This document shows, in pieces, positions 24,847 through 34,230 of a DNA stretch of 64,000 bases. The notes beneath the pieces were generated by a model. The model was not told the DNA's origin, searched no databases, and saw only the letters and a list, made by a program, of their open reading frames with translations. The translations under genes were made by a program, and so were the position numbers. The stretch comes from Lentzea guizhouensis (GTDB lineage: Bacteria; Actinomycetota; Actinomycetes; Mycobacteriales; Pseudonocardiaceae). The stretch covers positions 496,001 to 560,000 of the forward strand of contig NZ_CP016793.1 of NCBI RefSeq assembly GCF_001701025.1. Direction: 5' to 3'. Each line of letters starts with the position of its first letter. Within the stretch, counting starts at the first letter, position 1.

Positions 24847-25854
24847 TCAGACCATCTCCAGGACCGCGCAGCCCCAGCTGTAACCCGCGCCGACGCCGAC
24901 CATGACGATCCGCTGCCCGGGCTCCGCCTTGCCGCTCTGCACGAGGTGGTCGAAGCTCGCGAACTGGTCGCCCGCGCCGAGGTGGCCGACCGTGCGGCTC
25001 CACTCCCAGGTGGTGCGTTCCGGCTCGATGTCGTAGGGGCGCAGGTAGTTCACGTCGAGGCGGCGGCGGCCGAAGTGCGGCAGGATCACCCAGTCCGCGT
25101 CGCCCATCTTCATGTCGGCGTCGGACAACGCCTCCTCGACCGTGCGCGCCTGGCCCGCGTTGGCCTTGTTGATGCCGTAGGACAGGCCGAACTCGCGGCT
25201 GAACGTGTGCTTGGCCTCCTCGAAGTCCACCGGGATGCGGTGGGAGAAGGGCGCGAGACCGAACGGGACGTCGCCGCGGTGCAGTGGTTCCAGGTCGGAG
25301 TCCGCGTTGATGGCCAGCGACAGCAGCTTCGCGTACCCGCCGCGGGTGGACAGCACGAGCGCCGACGCGCCGTCGCCGTAAGGGGTTCCGGGGTCCGTGC
25401 GCCAGCGGTCGATGCCGGGCAGGCAGAAGCGGTCCGAGGTGGTCAGCAGGGCGTCGCGGCCGGGCCGTGCGACCAGGTACGACACGGCGAGGTCCAGCGC
25501 CGCCATGCCACCGTTGGACATCTGCCGGATCTCCAGTGCCAGACAGGAGTTCCTGACCGTCTCGCGCTGGATGTAGGAACCGACCGGCCACAGGTCCTGG
25601 CCCTGGTGGTAGGTGGTGGCGTGCAGGATCAGGTCGACGTCGTCGGGCGCGGAGCCCGCGCGGTTCAACGCGATCTGGGCCGCCGCGACGGCCATCTCGG
25701 CCGCCGACTCGGTCGGGGACACCGCGACCGACTCGACGTCCGTGCGGGCGACGAGCTTCGGCTCGCACTCCCCCGACGCGATCGCGTCCGCGACCGTCAG
25801 CGTCGCCGGCAGGCGCACGCCGGTGCCGTTGACGAAAACATCCTTCACTCGCAC
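24847..25854 (-). CDS. KASIII-like acyltransferase with active-site Ser
   Basis: A 335-residue thiolase-fold protein of the FabH/DpsC/CerJ type. Where FabH has Cys this protein has Ser113 (IRQMSNGGM). A His (VILPHFGRR) and an Asp (GHLGAGDQF) follow, as in CerJ-like acyltransferases. DpsC of daunorubicin also uses Ser at this position and selects the propionyl starter. With the discrete AT it probably sets the starter unit. GTG start just after the quinone-reductase gene, so the two are co-transcribed. Confidence 0.88.
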   Translation of the reverse strand: MRVKDVFVNGTGVRLPATLTVADAIASGECEPKLVARTDVESVAVSPTESAAEMAVAAAQIALNRAGSAPDDVDLILHATTYHQGQDLWPVGSYIQRETVRNSCLALEIRQMSNGGMAALDLAVSYLVARPGRDALLTTSDRFCLPGIDRWRTDPGTPYGDGASALVLSTRGGYAKLLSLAINADSDLEPLHRGDVPFGLAPFSHRIPVDFEEAKHTFSREFGLSYGINKANAGQARTVEEALSDADMKMGDADWVILPHFGRRRLDVNYLRPYDIEPERTTWEWSRTVGHLGAGDQFASFDHLVQSGKAEPGQRIVMVGVGAGYSWGCAVLEMV

Positions 25855-25859
25855 CGCGG

Positions 25860-26447
25860 TCAGACCTCCTTCAGCGCGCGTGCGACCCGCACGACGCGTT
25901 CTGCCTGCACCTGGGCGGCCCGCAACACCACGTCGCAGACCGGCCGGTTGTCCGCACCCAGCACGTGGGACGTGCCGTAGGGGTTGAAGTCGCCACCGGG
26001 CGGAACGATGATGCCGCCGAAGTGGCAGACCATGTTGTAGATCGAGACGAGCGTGGTCTCCATGCCGCCGTGCACGCTGCCGCCCGAGGTGAAGGCGCTG
26101 TAGACCTTGTTGGCGAGCAGGCCGCTGAACCAGGCGGGGCCGAGGGTGTCGATGAACTGCTTGAGCTGCGCCGAGACGTTGCCGAAGCGGGTGGGCGTGC
26201 CGAAGACGACGGCGTCGGCCCACAGCACGTCGTCGACGGCCGCGACGGGCACGTCCGCGGTGTCGAGCAGGTGCGCCTTCCAGGCGGGCCGCGACTCGAT
26301 CGCGGTGGCGGGCGCCAGCTCCGCCGCGCGCACCAGCCGCACCTCAGCGCCGTGCTTCTCCGCCGTCTCGACCATCTCGGTGGCCAGGCGGTGGATCGTT
26401 CCGGTCGAGGAGTAGTACACGACTGTCACGTTGACGCTGCGTTCCAT
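25860..26447 (-). CDS. WrbA-type NAD(P)H:quinone oxidoreductase
   Basis: A 195-residue flavodoxin-fold protein. VVYYSSTGTIHRLATEM binds FMN phosphate, and TPTRFGNVSAQLKQFIDTLG and TSGGSVHGGMETTL are characteristic of WrbA-type quinone reductases. It would reduce quinones to hydroquinones and may act on polyketide quinone intermediates. ATG at 26447 follows AAGGG. It is divergent from the response-regulator gene and upstream of the KASIII-like gene. Confidence 0.9.
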   Translation of the reverse strand: MERSVNVTVVYYSSTGTIHRLATEMVETAEKHGAEVRLVRAAELAPATAIESRPAWKAHLLDTADVPVAAVDDVLWADAVVFGTPTRFGNVSAQLKQFIDTLGPAWFSGLLANKVYSAFTSGGSVHGGMETTLVSIYNMVCHFGGIIVPPGGDFNPYGTSHVLGADNRPVCDVVLRAAQVQAERVVRVARALKEV

Positions 26448-26555
26448 GGCGCATCCCTTCGCAAGGCAGCTCTCACCACCCTGGTCGGGTCGCCTTGATG
26501 TGGCGTGGAGCGCGACATGAACGTTGGGAGATATGGTGTCGCGCGGAGGGGCGCG

Positions 26556-27161
26556 ATGATCAGGGTTCTGCTCGCGGAGGACATGCACATGGTGCGCGGT
26601 GCTCTCATCGCGCTGCTCAACCTCGAACCGGACATCGAGGTCGTGGCCGAGGTGAGCTCCGGTGACAAGATCGTTCCGGCCGCCCGGCAGCACCGCCCGG
26701 ACGTCTGCGTGATCGACATCGACCTGCCGATCCTCGACGGGCTGACCGCCGCGTCGACGATCCGCGAGACGATGCCGCAGGTCAGGACGTTGATGTTGAC
26801 CTCGCTCGGCCGGCCGGGGACGTTGCGGCGGGCGTTGGCGGCCAGGGTGGACGGCTTTCTGCTGAAGGACGCGCCGCCCGGTGAGCTCGCCGACGCGATC
26901 CGCCGCGTGGCCGCCGGTGAGCGGGTGGTGGACAGCCAGCTCGCGCTGGCCGCGTGGGACCGCGGCGAGTGCCCGCTCACCGACCGCGAGGTCGAGGTGC
27001 TGCGGATGGCCGCCAACGGTGCCGACGCGCCGGACATCGCGACCGCGCTGTCGCTGTCGGTCGGCACGGTGCGCAACTACCTGACGACCATCATGACGAA
27101 GCTCAACGCCCGCAACAGGGTGGACGCCATCCGCATCGCCGACGACGCCGGTTGGCTGTGA
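26556..27161 (+). CDS. NarL/FixJ-type response regulator (copy 1)
   Basis: A 201-residue regulator: receiver domain with IRVLLAEDMHMVRGAL, phosphoacceptor Asp in CVIDIDLPILDG and the TSLGRPG loop, then a LuxR-type helix-turn-helix (LTDREVEVLRMAANG, SLSVGTVRNYLTTI). It should accept phosphate from the tandem kinase encoded 2 kb upstream or from the kinase at 52.9 kb. ATG at 26556 has GGAGGGG upstream. Strikingly similar along its whole length to the regulator at 54.36 kb. Confidence 0.93.
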   Translation: MIRVLLAEDMHMVRGALIALLNLEPDIEVVAEVSSGDKIVPAARQHRPDVCVIDIDLPILDGLTAASTIRETMPQVRTLMLTSLGRPGTLRRALAARVDGFLLKDAPPGELADAIRRVAAGERVVDSQLALAAWDRGECPLTDREVEVLRMAANGADAPDIATALSLSVGTVRNYLTTIMTKLNARNRVDAIRIADDAGWL

Positions 27162-27182
27162 CGGTTCCGCGGACGGCATGTC

Positions 27183-28403
27183 TCACGCTGCCTGCTGCTG
27201 CATGCTGCTGCGCAGGTCGAATCCGGGCCTGGCGACGATCTCGGGCGTGAGCGCGTTGCCCTGTTCCAGGACCCGGCGGGCCATGATGAAGTCGATCGGC
27301 TTGTTGTAGGCCTCGACCCCGGCCAGCCTGCCGCCGCGGAAGCAGAACACCGAGAACCGGCCCTCCGCCGGGTCGCCGACGGTGACCGCGTGGTCGTGTC
27401 CGTCGGTGAGTCCCGCGATCTGCAGCTTCACGTCGTACTGGTCGCTCCAGAACCACGGCAGCGCGGTGTAGGGCTCCGCACTGCCGAGGATCGCGTTCGC
27501 CACGCAGATCGCCTGGTCGGTGGCGTTCTGGACGGATTCCACGCGGGTGAGCCCACCGGTGATCGTGCTGGCGAACCGCGCGCAGTCGCCGACCGCGTGC
27601 ACCCGCGGGTCGACCGTGCGCAGGTGGGCGTCGACGACGATGCCGTTGTCGGTGGCGAGCCCGGAGCGTTGCGCGACCTCGGTGTTGGGGATGACGCCGA
27701 TGCCGGCGACCACGAGGTCGGCCACCAGCACCGTGCCGTCGGTCAGCTCGACGAGGCCTTCCTTGACGGAGGCGACGCCGGTGCCGGTCAGGATCTGCAC
27801 GCCTTCCGACCGGTGCCGGTTGACGAGCTGCTGCGCGGTGTCCTTGGTGACCGCCCGCTGCATCACCTGCGGCTGGGTCTCGACGACGGTGACCTCGTGG
27901 CGCAGCTTGCGCACCACGGCGGCGAACTCGAGGCCGATGAACCCGCCGCCGATGACGACGACGTCGAGCCCGACCTGGTTGTGCAGCCTCTTGCGGATCT
28001 CGTCCGCGTCGGCGGCCGTGCGCAGGTTCAGCACGTGCTCGGCGCCGGGAATGGGCAACGGCCGCGGCCGCGCCCCCGTGGCGAACACCAGGTGGTCGTA
28101 GCCGATCGTGCGCGCACACCCGAGCACCGCCACCCGCGCCGCCCGGTCGACGCCCAGCACCCGCTCGTTCGTGAGGACCTTGATGCCGTGGTCCTCGTAG
28201 TAGGAGTCCTGCCGCAGGCTCAGTCCGGCGAGGTCGGTCTCCCCCGCCAGGTAGGCCTTCGTGAGCGGGGGCCGCTGGTAGGGCTTCGCGGGCTCGTCCC
28301 CGACGATCGTGATGGGGCCGCGGTGCCCCTGCTCGCGCAGGGACACCGCGACCTGGCAGCCCGCCTGCCCGGCCCCGACGACGACTACCGACTCGCCGCG
28401 CAT
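27183..28403 (-). CDS. NAD(P)/FAD ferredoxin reductase
   Basis: A 406-residue FAD-dependent oxidoreductase of the putidaredoxin/rhodocoxin-reductase type. VVVVGAGQAGCQVAVSLRE binds FAD, VVIGGGFIGLEFAAVV binds NAD(P)H, and VHAVGDCARF is the C-terminal FAD motif. It should feed electrons to the 2Fe-2S ferredoxin two genes upstream and so to the cluster P450s. It starts one base after the ketoreductase stop. It converges on the response-regulator gene. Confidence 0.92.
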   Translation of the reverse strand: MRGESVVVVGAGQAGCQVAVSLREQGHRGPITIVGDEPAKPYQRPPLTKAYLAGETDLAGLSLRQDSYYEDHGIKVLTNERVLGVDRAARVAVLGCARTIGYDHLVFATGARPRPLPIPGAEHVLNLRTAADADEIRKRLHNQVGLDVVVIGGGFIGLEFAAVVRKLRHEVTVVETQPQVMQRAVTKDTAQQLVNRHRSEGVQILTGTGVASVKEGLVELTDGTVLVADLVVAGIGVIPNTEVAQRSGLATDNGIVVDAHLRTVDPRVHAVGDCARFASTITGGLTRVESVQNATDQAICVANAILGSAEPYTALPWFWSDQYDVKLQIAGLTDGHDHAVTVGDPAEGRFSVFCFRGGRLAGVEAYNKPIDFIMARRVLEQGNALTPEIVARPGFDLRSSMQQQAA

Positions 28404-28404
28404 G

Positions 28405-29184
28405 TCAGTAGTTGCCCAGCCCGCCGCAGACGTTGAGCGCCTGCGCGGTGATCGAGGACGCGGTGTCCGTGGTCAGGTACGTCACGAGACCGGCGACCTC
28501 TTCCGGCGTGCTGTACCGACCCAGCGGGATCTTGGCGTTGAACTTCTCGAGGACCTCGTCCTCGGTGACACCCCAGTGGTTCGCGTAGCCCTGCCGGACC
28601 TTCGTCGCCATCGGCGTCTCGACGTAACCGGGGCACACGGCGTTGACGGTGATGCCGGACTTCGCGAGCTCGATGCCGACGGCCTTGGTGAAGCCGACGA
28701 CGCCGTGCTTGGACGCCGAGTAGGGCGCGGCGAACACGACACCCTGCTTGCCGCCCGTGGAAGCGATGTTGATGATCCGGCCCCACGACTGCTCGGTCAT
28801 CTTGCCGGTGCTGAGGACCTCTTTGGTGAAGCGGAAAACGCCGTTGAGGTTGGTGTCGATGACGTCCAGCCACAGGTTCTCGTCGAGCTCGGCGGTGATG
28901 CCGCCACCGCCGCGGCCGGCGTTGTTGACGAGGATCTCGACCGGCCCGAAGACGTCCACGGCCTTCTGCACGGCGTTCCGGATGTCCTCTGTGGACGTGA
29001 CGTCAGCGGCGGCGCCGTCGGCGTCGATGCCCTCTTCCTTCAGCTGCTTCACCGTGGTCTGCACGTTCTCGGCGTTGCGGGCCACGACGAACACCGCGTG
29101 CCCCTGGTTCCCGAGGCTGCGCGCGACCTCGAGGCCGATCCCGCTGGTGGCGCCCGTGACCAGGGCGACCCGTCGCTTGCTCAT
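28405..29184 (-). CDS. Type II PKS ketoreductase (SDR, C9-type)
   Basis: A 259-residue short-chain dehydrogenase similar to the actinorhodin ketoreductase. TGATSGIGLEVARSLG binds NADPH, NNAGRGGGGITAEL is typical of PKS C9 ketoreductases, and the Ser/Tyr/Lys triad is in NIASTGG and PYSASKHGV. It would reduce one ketone of the nascent chain before first-ring cyclisation by the didomain cyclase. ATG at 29184. Second gene of the ferredoxin, KR, ferredoxin-reductase operon. Confidence 0.94.
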   Translation of the reverse strand: MSKRRVALVTGATSGIGLEVARSLGNQGHAVFVVARNAENVQTTVKQLKEEGIDADGAAADVTSTEDIRNAVQKAVDVFGPVEILVNNAGRGGGGITAELDENLWLDVIDTNLNGVFRFTKEVLSTGKMTEQSWGRIINIASTGGKQGVVFAAPYSASKHGVVGFTKAVGIELAKSGITVNAVCPGYVETPMATKVRQGYANHWGVTEDEVLEKFNAKIPLGRYSTPEEVAGLVTYLTTDTASSITAQALNVCGGLGNY

Positions 29185-29197
29185 GCTCTTCTCTCCC

Positions 29198-29521
29198 TCA
29201 GAGTTGCTTCTCGGGCATGTGCACGACGAGCCCGTCCTGCTCATCGGTCACGGGCAGCTGGCAGCTCAGCCGGCTGTTCTCCTTGCGCTCGCAGGCCGTG
29301 AAGTAGAGGAGCTCGTCCTCGACCTGGTGCATCTGCGACAACGGCTTGGTGTTCTCCGGATCCACGTACACGTGACAGGTGCCGCACGACGCCCCACCAC
29401 CGCACTGGGCGACAATTCCCTTGATGCCGTTGAGAACCGCGCCGCGCATCACGGTGTCGTTCTGGGCAACGTCGACAACGGTCTCGATGCCGTCGTGCGA
29501 AACGTAAGTGATCTTTGGCAT
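29198..29521 (-). CDS. 2Fe-2S ferredoxin (putidaredoxin type)
   Basis: A 107-residue ferredoxin. Three cluster cysteines lie in CGGGASCGTC and the fourth in LSCQLPVTDEQDGLVV, the adrenodoxin/putidaredoxin arrangement. It carries electrons from the reductase at 27.2 kb to P450s. The ATG at 29521 gives the usual MPKITYVSHDG start. The gene is first in its operon and its promoter must lie in the repeat-rich region beyond. Confidence 0.93.
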   Translation of the reverse strand: MPKITYVSHDGIETVVDVAQNDTVMRGAVLNGIKGIVAQCGGGASCGTCHVYVDPENTKPLSQMHQVEDELLYFTACERKENSRLSCQLPVTDEQDGLVVHMPEKQL

Positions 29522-30317
29522 GGCAGTTCTCCCACGGATCTGCGGCTCGCCGGACGCCGTCCACCTTGCTCGGCGGGGCTTTGCGCCCGGTGGAGGGCAC
29601 CTTGAACGGCCTGGTGAGTTGGTCACCTACCGGTTCGAGTTGGGCGCGGTTCGAGCAGGCGGCGAGCGGGCCGTTCACTCGAACGGGTGGTCCTCGTCCT
29701 GATTCCCGTCCGGGGTCGTCTGGTTCACGTCCGGAAGTGGTGGTCGCCCGCGTCCCGCAAAAGGAAACGCGGGGGTGGGGGCGGCCGGGGAGTCGCTGAG
29801 GTGAGCGGATGAGGGGGAAGAAGGGTGAGGCAGTCGAGGACGAGAAGCGGAGGAGGCGGGCGAGGACGAGGCAGTCCAGACAGGCGAGGGTGACGCGCGG
29901 AGCGGGCAGGCAGTCGCGGAGCAGGCCCGAAGGAGGTAGGCAGGCACGGGGCAGGCAGACGCGGCCGGGCAGGCAGGCAGGCACGGGGCAGGCAGGCACG
30001 GGGCAGGCAGGCACGGGGCAGGCAGGCACGGGGCAGGCAGGCACGGGGCAGGCAGGCACGGGGCAGGCAGGCACGGGGCAGCAGGCAGGGGCACAGCAGG
30101 CAGGCGGGCACAGCAGGCAGGCGGGCAGGCAGGCGGGCAGGCAGGCAGGCAGGCGAGCGGGCGGACAGGCGGGTAGGCGGGCAGGCGTGGGAAGTTGGGT
30201 GGCCAAGGCACGGCTGCCCGCGGCGAGACCGGTGGTGCGGCGAGCGGTTCCGGTGGCATTCGAGGGAACCTTGCGACGCTGGGGTGTCGGCGCACACCCA
30301 CACGCGGAGGTTCCACC
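29522..30317. other. Long gene-free region with purine-rich and minisatellite DNA
   Basis: About 800 bases without a credible gene between divergent ferredoxin and hydrolase genes. Near the ferredoxin start are TCGA-type strings, including TTCGAG at 29635 and 29651 (16 bp apart). Then comes purine-rich plus-strand DNA (about 29770-29960) and a 15-bp minisatellite. ORFs crossing it in all frames encode only monotonous Gly/Ala/Gln/Arg or Pro/Ala/Cys repeats and are rejected. Confidence 0.7.
29976..30090. repeat. 15-bp minisatellite
   Basis: Seven near-perfect tandem copies of a GGCAGGCAGGCACGG unit. The GCACGG marker occurs at 29981, 29996, 30011, 30026, 30041, 30056 and 30071. The flanks to about 30185 continue as degenerate GGCAGGC and GGCGGGC runs. 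The plus strand is strongly G-rich with many GG/GGGG tracts, so quadruplex formation is possible. Copy number may vary between strains. Confidence 0.9.
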
Positions 30318-31730
30318 GTGCCCCTCAAGGAGTTCTACGACCAGCAGGTGAACTGGTCACCGCCGTTCGAGGACGGCCTTGAACGCGCGACGGTCGTCGT
30401 GCCACGCGACTACTCGGACCCGGACGGTCCCAAGCTGACCATCGCGCTCGCCAGGCTCAGGGCCACGGGTGAGCGGCGCGGGGTGTTGCTGGCCGTGAAC
30501 GGCGGGCCCGGTGGGGACGGGGGTGACGGGCTCGGGCTGATCAAGCACTTCGGGGCGAGGTTGCGGTCCGCCTACGACCTCATCGGGTTCGACCCGCGGG
30601 GGTACGGGGAGTCCACCAAGCTGTACAGCGAGGTCACGGTTCCCAAGGCGCCGTTCGACTCGCGGCCGCCGGACAGCCTGTTCGCGCAGCTCGCCGAGGA
30701 CATGCGGGTGCGCGAGCTGGGGTGTCAGAAGGCCGGCGGGGAGTTGCGGCCGCACATCACGACGCGCAACACCGCGCGTGACATGGATCTGATCCGGGTG
30801 GTGCTCGGGGAGGAGAAGATCTCGTTCGTCGGGTACGCGTACGGGACGTACGTGGGTGCGGTGTACGGGACGATGTTCCCCGAGCACCTGGACCGCACGG
30901 TGCTCGACTCGTGCATCAATCCACAGTGGACCTGGCGTGAGCAGTTCGTCACGCAGGCGGAGGCGGTCTACCGCAACGTCGAGCTGTGGGCGCGGTGGAC
31001 GGCCGAGCGCGACGGGCACTTCCACCTCGGCACCGAGGAGAAGGCCGTCATCGCCGAGATCGAGGACGTGGTCGCGGAGCTGGAGGCGGCCGACCAGGTG
31101 CACCTGCGGACGTTGCTCGACGGCGCGGTCGGGACGCGGGCCACGGACCGGGCGCAGTGGGACTCGCTGGGGTACCTCATCGGGGACCTCAGGACGGCGC
31201 TCGCCGACGGCAACCTCGACAAGGCCAAGACGTTGATCGTCGGGCAGGGCACGTGGCGGCCGCAGGACCAGGAGGGTGACCTGCGGGTCGGGGTGCTGGA
31301 GGCCATCACGCTGGAGACGTACTGGCCGCAGGACCTGGAGGTCTACTACGCCGACGTCCGCAAGCACCGCGCCACGCACCCGTACGGGTATGGCGTGCTG
31401 CGGGCGCAGCCGTGGGTCGGGGCGTTCCGGACGTTCGAAAGCCTTGAGCCGCCGACGAAGCTGCGGCAGGGCGGGTATCCCAAGGGGCTCGTGGTGCAGG
31501 CGGACGGCGACCCGATGGACCGGTACGAGGGCGGTGTCGTGCTGGCTGCGCTGCTGGACCACCCGCTGGTCGTCATCGAGGACTCCGGTGACCACGAGGT
31601 GTACGCGCTGGCCGGCAACGAGGTTCTCGACGCCCTGGTGGACGACTACCTCGTCGACGGCGTGCTGCCCGCGTCCAAGCACACCCGGATTCCCGGTCAC
31701 GTCAAGCGCCCGGACATCCCCAAGGATTGA
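30318..31730 (+). CDS. Alpha/beta hydrolase of the proline-aminopeptidase type lacking the nucleophile Ser
   Basis: A 470-residue protein similar to mycelial tripeptidyl aminopeptidases. NGGPGGDGGDG forms the oxyanion region, FDPRGYGEST is typical, and a C-terminal Asp (QADGDP) and His (SGDHEVY) are in place. The nucleophile elbow reads GYAYGTYVGAVY, with Ala174 where GxSYGT is expected, so classical serine hydrolysis should be impossible. No signal peptide. GTG at 30318 has GGAGG seven bases upstream. It may be a non-hydrolytic cyclase or binding protein. Confidence 0.85.
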   Translation: MPLKEFYDQQVNWSPPFEDGLERATVVVPRDYSDPDGPKLTIALARLRATGERRGVLLAVNGGPGGDGGDGLGLIKHFGARLRSAYDLIGFDPRGYGESTKLYSEVTVPKAPFDSRPPDSLFAQLAEDMRVRELGCQKAGGELRPHITTRNTARDMDLIRVVLGEEKISFVGYAYGTYVGAVYGTMFPEHLDRTVLDSCINPQWTWREQFVTQAEAVYRNVELWARWTAERDGHFHLGTEEKAVIAEIEDVVAELEAADQVHLRTLLDGAVGTRATDRAQWDSLGYLIGDLRTALADGNLDKAKTLIVGQGTWRPQDQEGDLRVGVLEAITLETYWPQDLEVYYADVRKHRATHPYGYGVLRAQPWVGAFRTFESLEPPTKLRQGGYPKGLVVQADGDPMDRYEGGVVLAALLDHPLVVIEDSGDHEVYALAGNEVLDALVDDYLVDGVLPASKHTRIPGHVKRPDIPKD

Positions 31731-31740
31731 AGAGCATGAA

Positions 31741-31776
31741 GAAAGGGGCCCCGCACCGAGGTGCGGGGCCCCTTTC
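31741..31776. terminator. Bidirectional terminator
   Basis: Perfect 16-bp arms (31741-31756 and 31761-31776) with a 4-nt loop, ending CCCTTTC on both strands, between the convergent hydrolase and P450 genes. Confidence 0.88.
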
Positions 31777-31787
31777 GTGCGAGGACC

Positions 31788-33020
<1,233 letters not shown>

Positions 33021-33048
33021 CTTTCGGTTCCTCCTGGTTCGAAGTGGC

Positions 33049-33807
33049 TCACGCCAGGTCAGCGCCGCCATCGAGCGTGATGATCTGACCGGTCACCCAC
33101 GAGCTCGCCGGCTCGGCGAAGCGGGTGATCCACGGGACGACGTCGTCGACCTCGCCGGTGCGCCCCAACGGGGTCTGCGAGGCCTGGAAGCCGAAGTAGC
33201 CCTCGACCTCCTCGGGGCTCAGGCCGTTGGCCGCGTAGACCTCCGTGCGCACGGCGGCGGGCGCGACGGCGTTGACGCGGATGCCCTGCGGGGCGAGCTC
33301 CAGCGCCCAGCTGCGCACCAGGCTGTCCACGGCGGCCTTGCTCGCGCCGTACACGCCACCGCCGGGCACGGCGATGTGGCCCGCGTTGCTCGAGACGAAC
33401 ACGATGCTGCCGCCGGGCGAAGTCAGCTGCGGCAGCAACGCGGCGGTCAGCACCAGCGGGCCGACCAGGTTCGTCTCCAGCACGTCGCGGGCGGTGCCGA
33501 GGTCGAACCCGGCGACCGGCGTGAAGCGGAAGATCCCGGCGTTGTGCACGAGCACGTCGACCTTGCCGCCGCCGAGCTTCACGGCGTCGGCGACCTTGCC
33601 CGCGCCTTCCTCGGTGGTCACGTCGGCGACCACGGCGGTGATGGCGGGGTGCAGGGCGACGACCTCGGTGAGCCGGTTCTCCCGGCGGCCGGTGATGATC
33701 ACGTTCGCGGCGCCGAGGTCGGCGAACGCCAGCGCCGCCGCGCGGCCGATGCCGGTTCCCCCACCCGTCACGACGACCTGCTGTCCGGCAAAAGGTGCGT
33801 CCGACAT
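33049..33807 (-). CDS. SDR-family oxidoreductase
   Basis: A 252-residue classical short-chain dehydrogenase. VVTGGGTGIGRAAALA binds NAD(P), and the catalytic Ser and Tyr-Lys are in VSSNAG and YGASKAAVD. The C-terminus ends GGADLA. ATG at 33807 with GGAGG five bases upstream. First gene of an operon with the P450 at 31.8 kb, divergent from the small protein at 33.9 kb. Substrate unknown. Confidence 0.9.
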   Translation of the reverse strand: MSDAPFAGQQVVVTGGGTGIGRAAALAFADLGAANVIITGRRENRLTEVVALHPAITAVVADVTTEEGAGKVADAVKLGGGKVDVLVHNAGIFRFTPVAGFDLGTARDVLETNLVGPLVLTAALLPQLTSPGGSIVFVSSNAGHIAVPGGGVYGASKAAVDSLVRSWALELAPQGIRVNAVAPAAVRTEVYAANGLSPEEVEGYFGFQASQTPLGRTGEVDDVVPWITRFAEPASSWVTGQIITLDGGADLA

Positions 33808-33906
33808 GACGCCTCCAGCTTCTTTCTCTCCTGTAAGAGCAGTCACCGCCAACCCTGCTGGGTGTTCCTTGAGTCCAGGTCTAGCTGGGACGGAAACCCT
33901 GGGAGC

Positions 33907-34230
33907 ATGGAGATCGCGGGACAGTGGCGGGTACGGGTCGGCCGGCCGGGTGGCGAGACCGAGAGCGAGCTGGACTTCGCGGAGGACGGCACGGCCACGC
34001 TCGTCAAGGGCGGCAGGGGATCCGGCACCTGGACGGCAACAGGTGCCGGCACGTTCTCCTACCGGATCACCGAGGAGATGACCGATCCTGCGGGCACCGT
34101 CGAGATCAACCAGGACGCGGTGCTCAACGGCGACGCGTTCGTCAGCTCCGGGATCACGACAGTGCGCCTCGCGGATGGCAGCACCATCCGCGAGGCGCAC
34201 GTCAGGATCACCGCGCTCAGGAGAACTTGA
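33907..34230 (+). CDS. Small beta-rich protein, cytosolic member of a three-gene set
   Basis: A 107-residue protein without signal peptide: MEIAGQWRVRVG, then TWTATGAGTFSYRITEE and DGSTIREAHVRITAL. The alternating pattern suggests a small beta barrel of the calycin/AOC-barrel type. The GAGTF-Y-F/I strand and the C-terminal LADG-T segment match the secreted protein at 41.3 kb, and more weakly that at 44.9 kb. AOC-barrel proteins in other pathways catalyse spiro- or Diels-Alder cyclisations, but there is no direct evidence here. It converges on the reductase gene. Confidence 0.7.
   Translation: MEIAGQWRVRVGRPGGETESELDFAEDGTATLVKGGRGSGTWTATGAGTFSYRITEEMTDPAGTVEINQDAVLNGDAFVSSGITTVRLADGSTIREAHVRITALRRT

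Noticed and set aside
29675..30351. Long ORFs on both strands through the repeat region (Gly-Thr-Gly-Gln-Ala and Cys-Leu-Pro-Ala repeats)
   Set aside because: They exist in several frames at once because a 15-bp unit is a multiple of three. They lack ribosome sites and overlap the well-supported start of the hydrolase gene.
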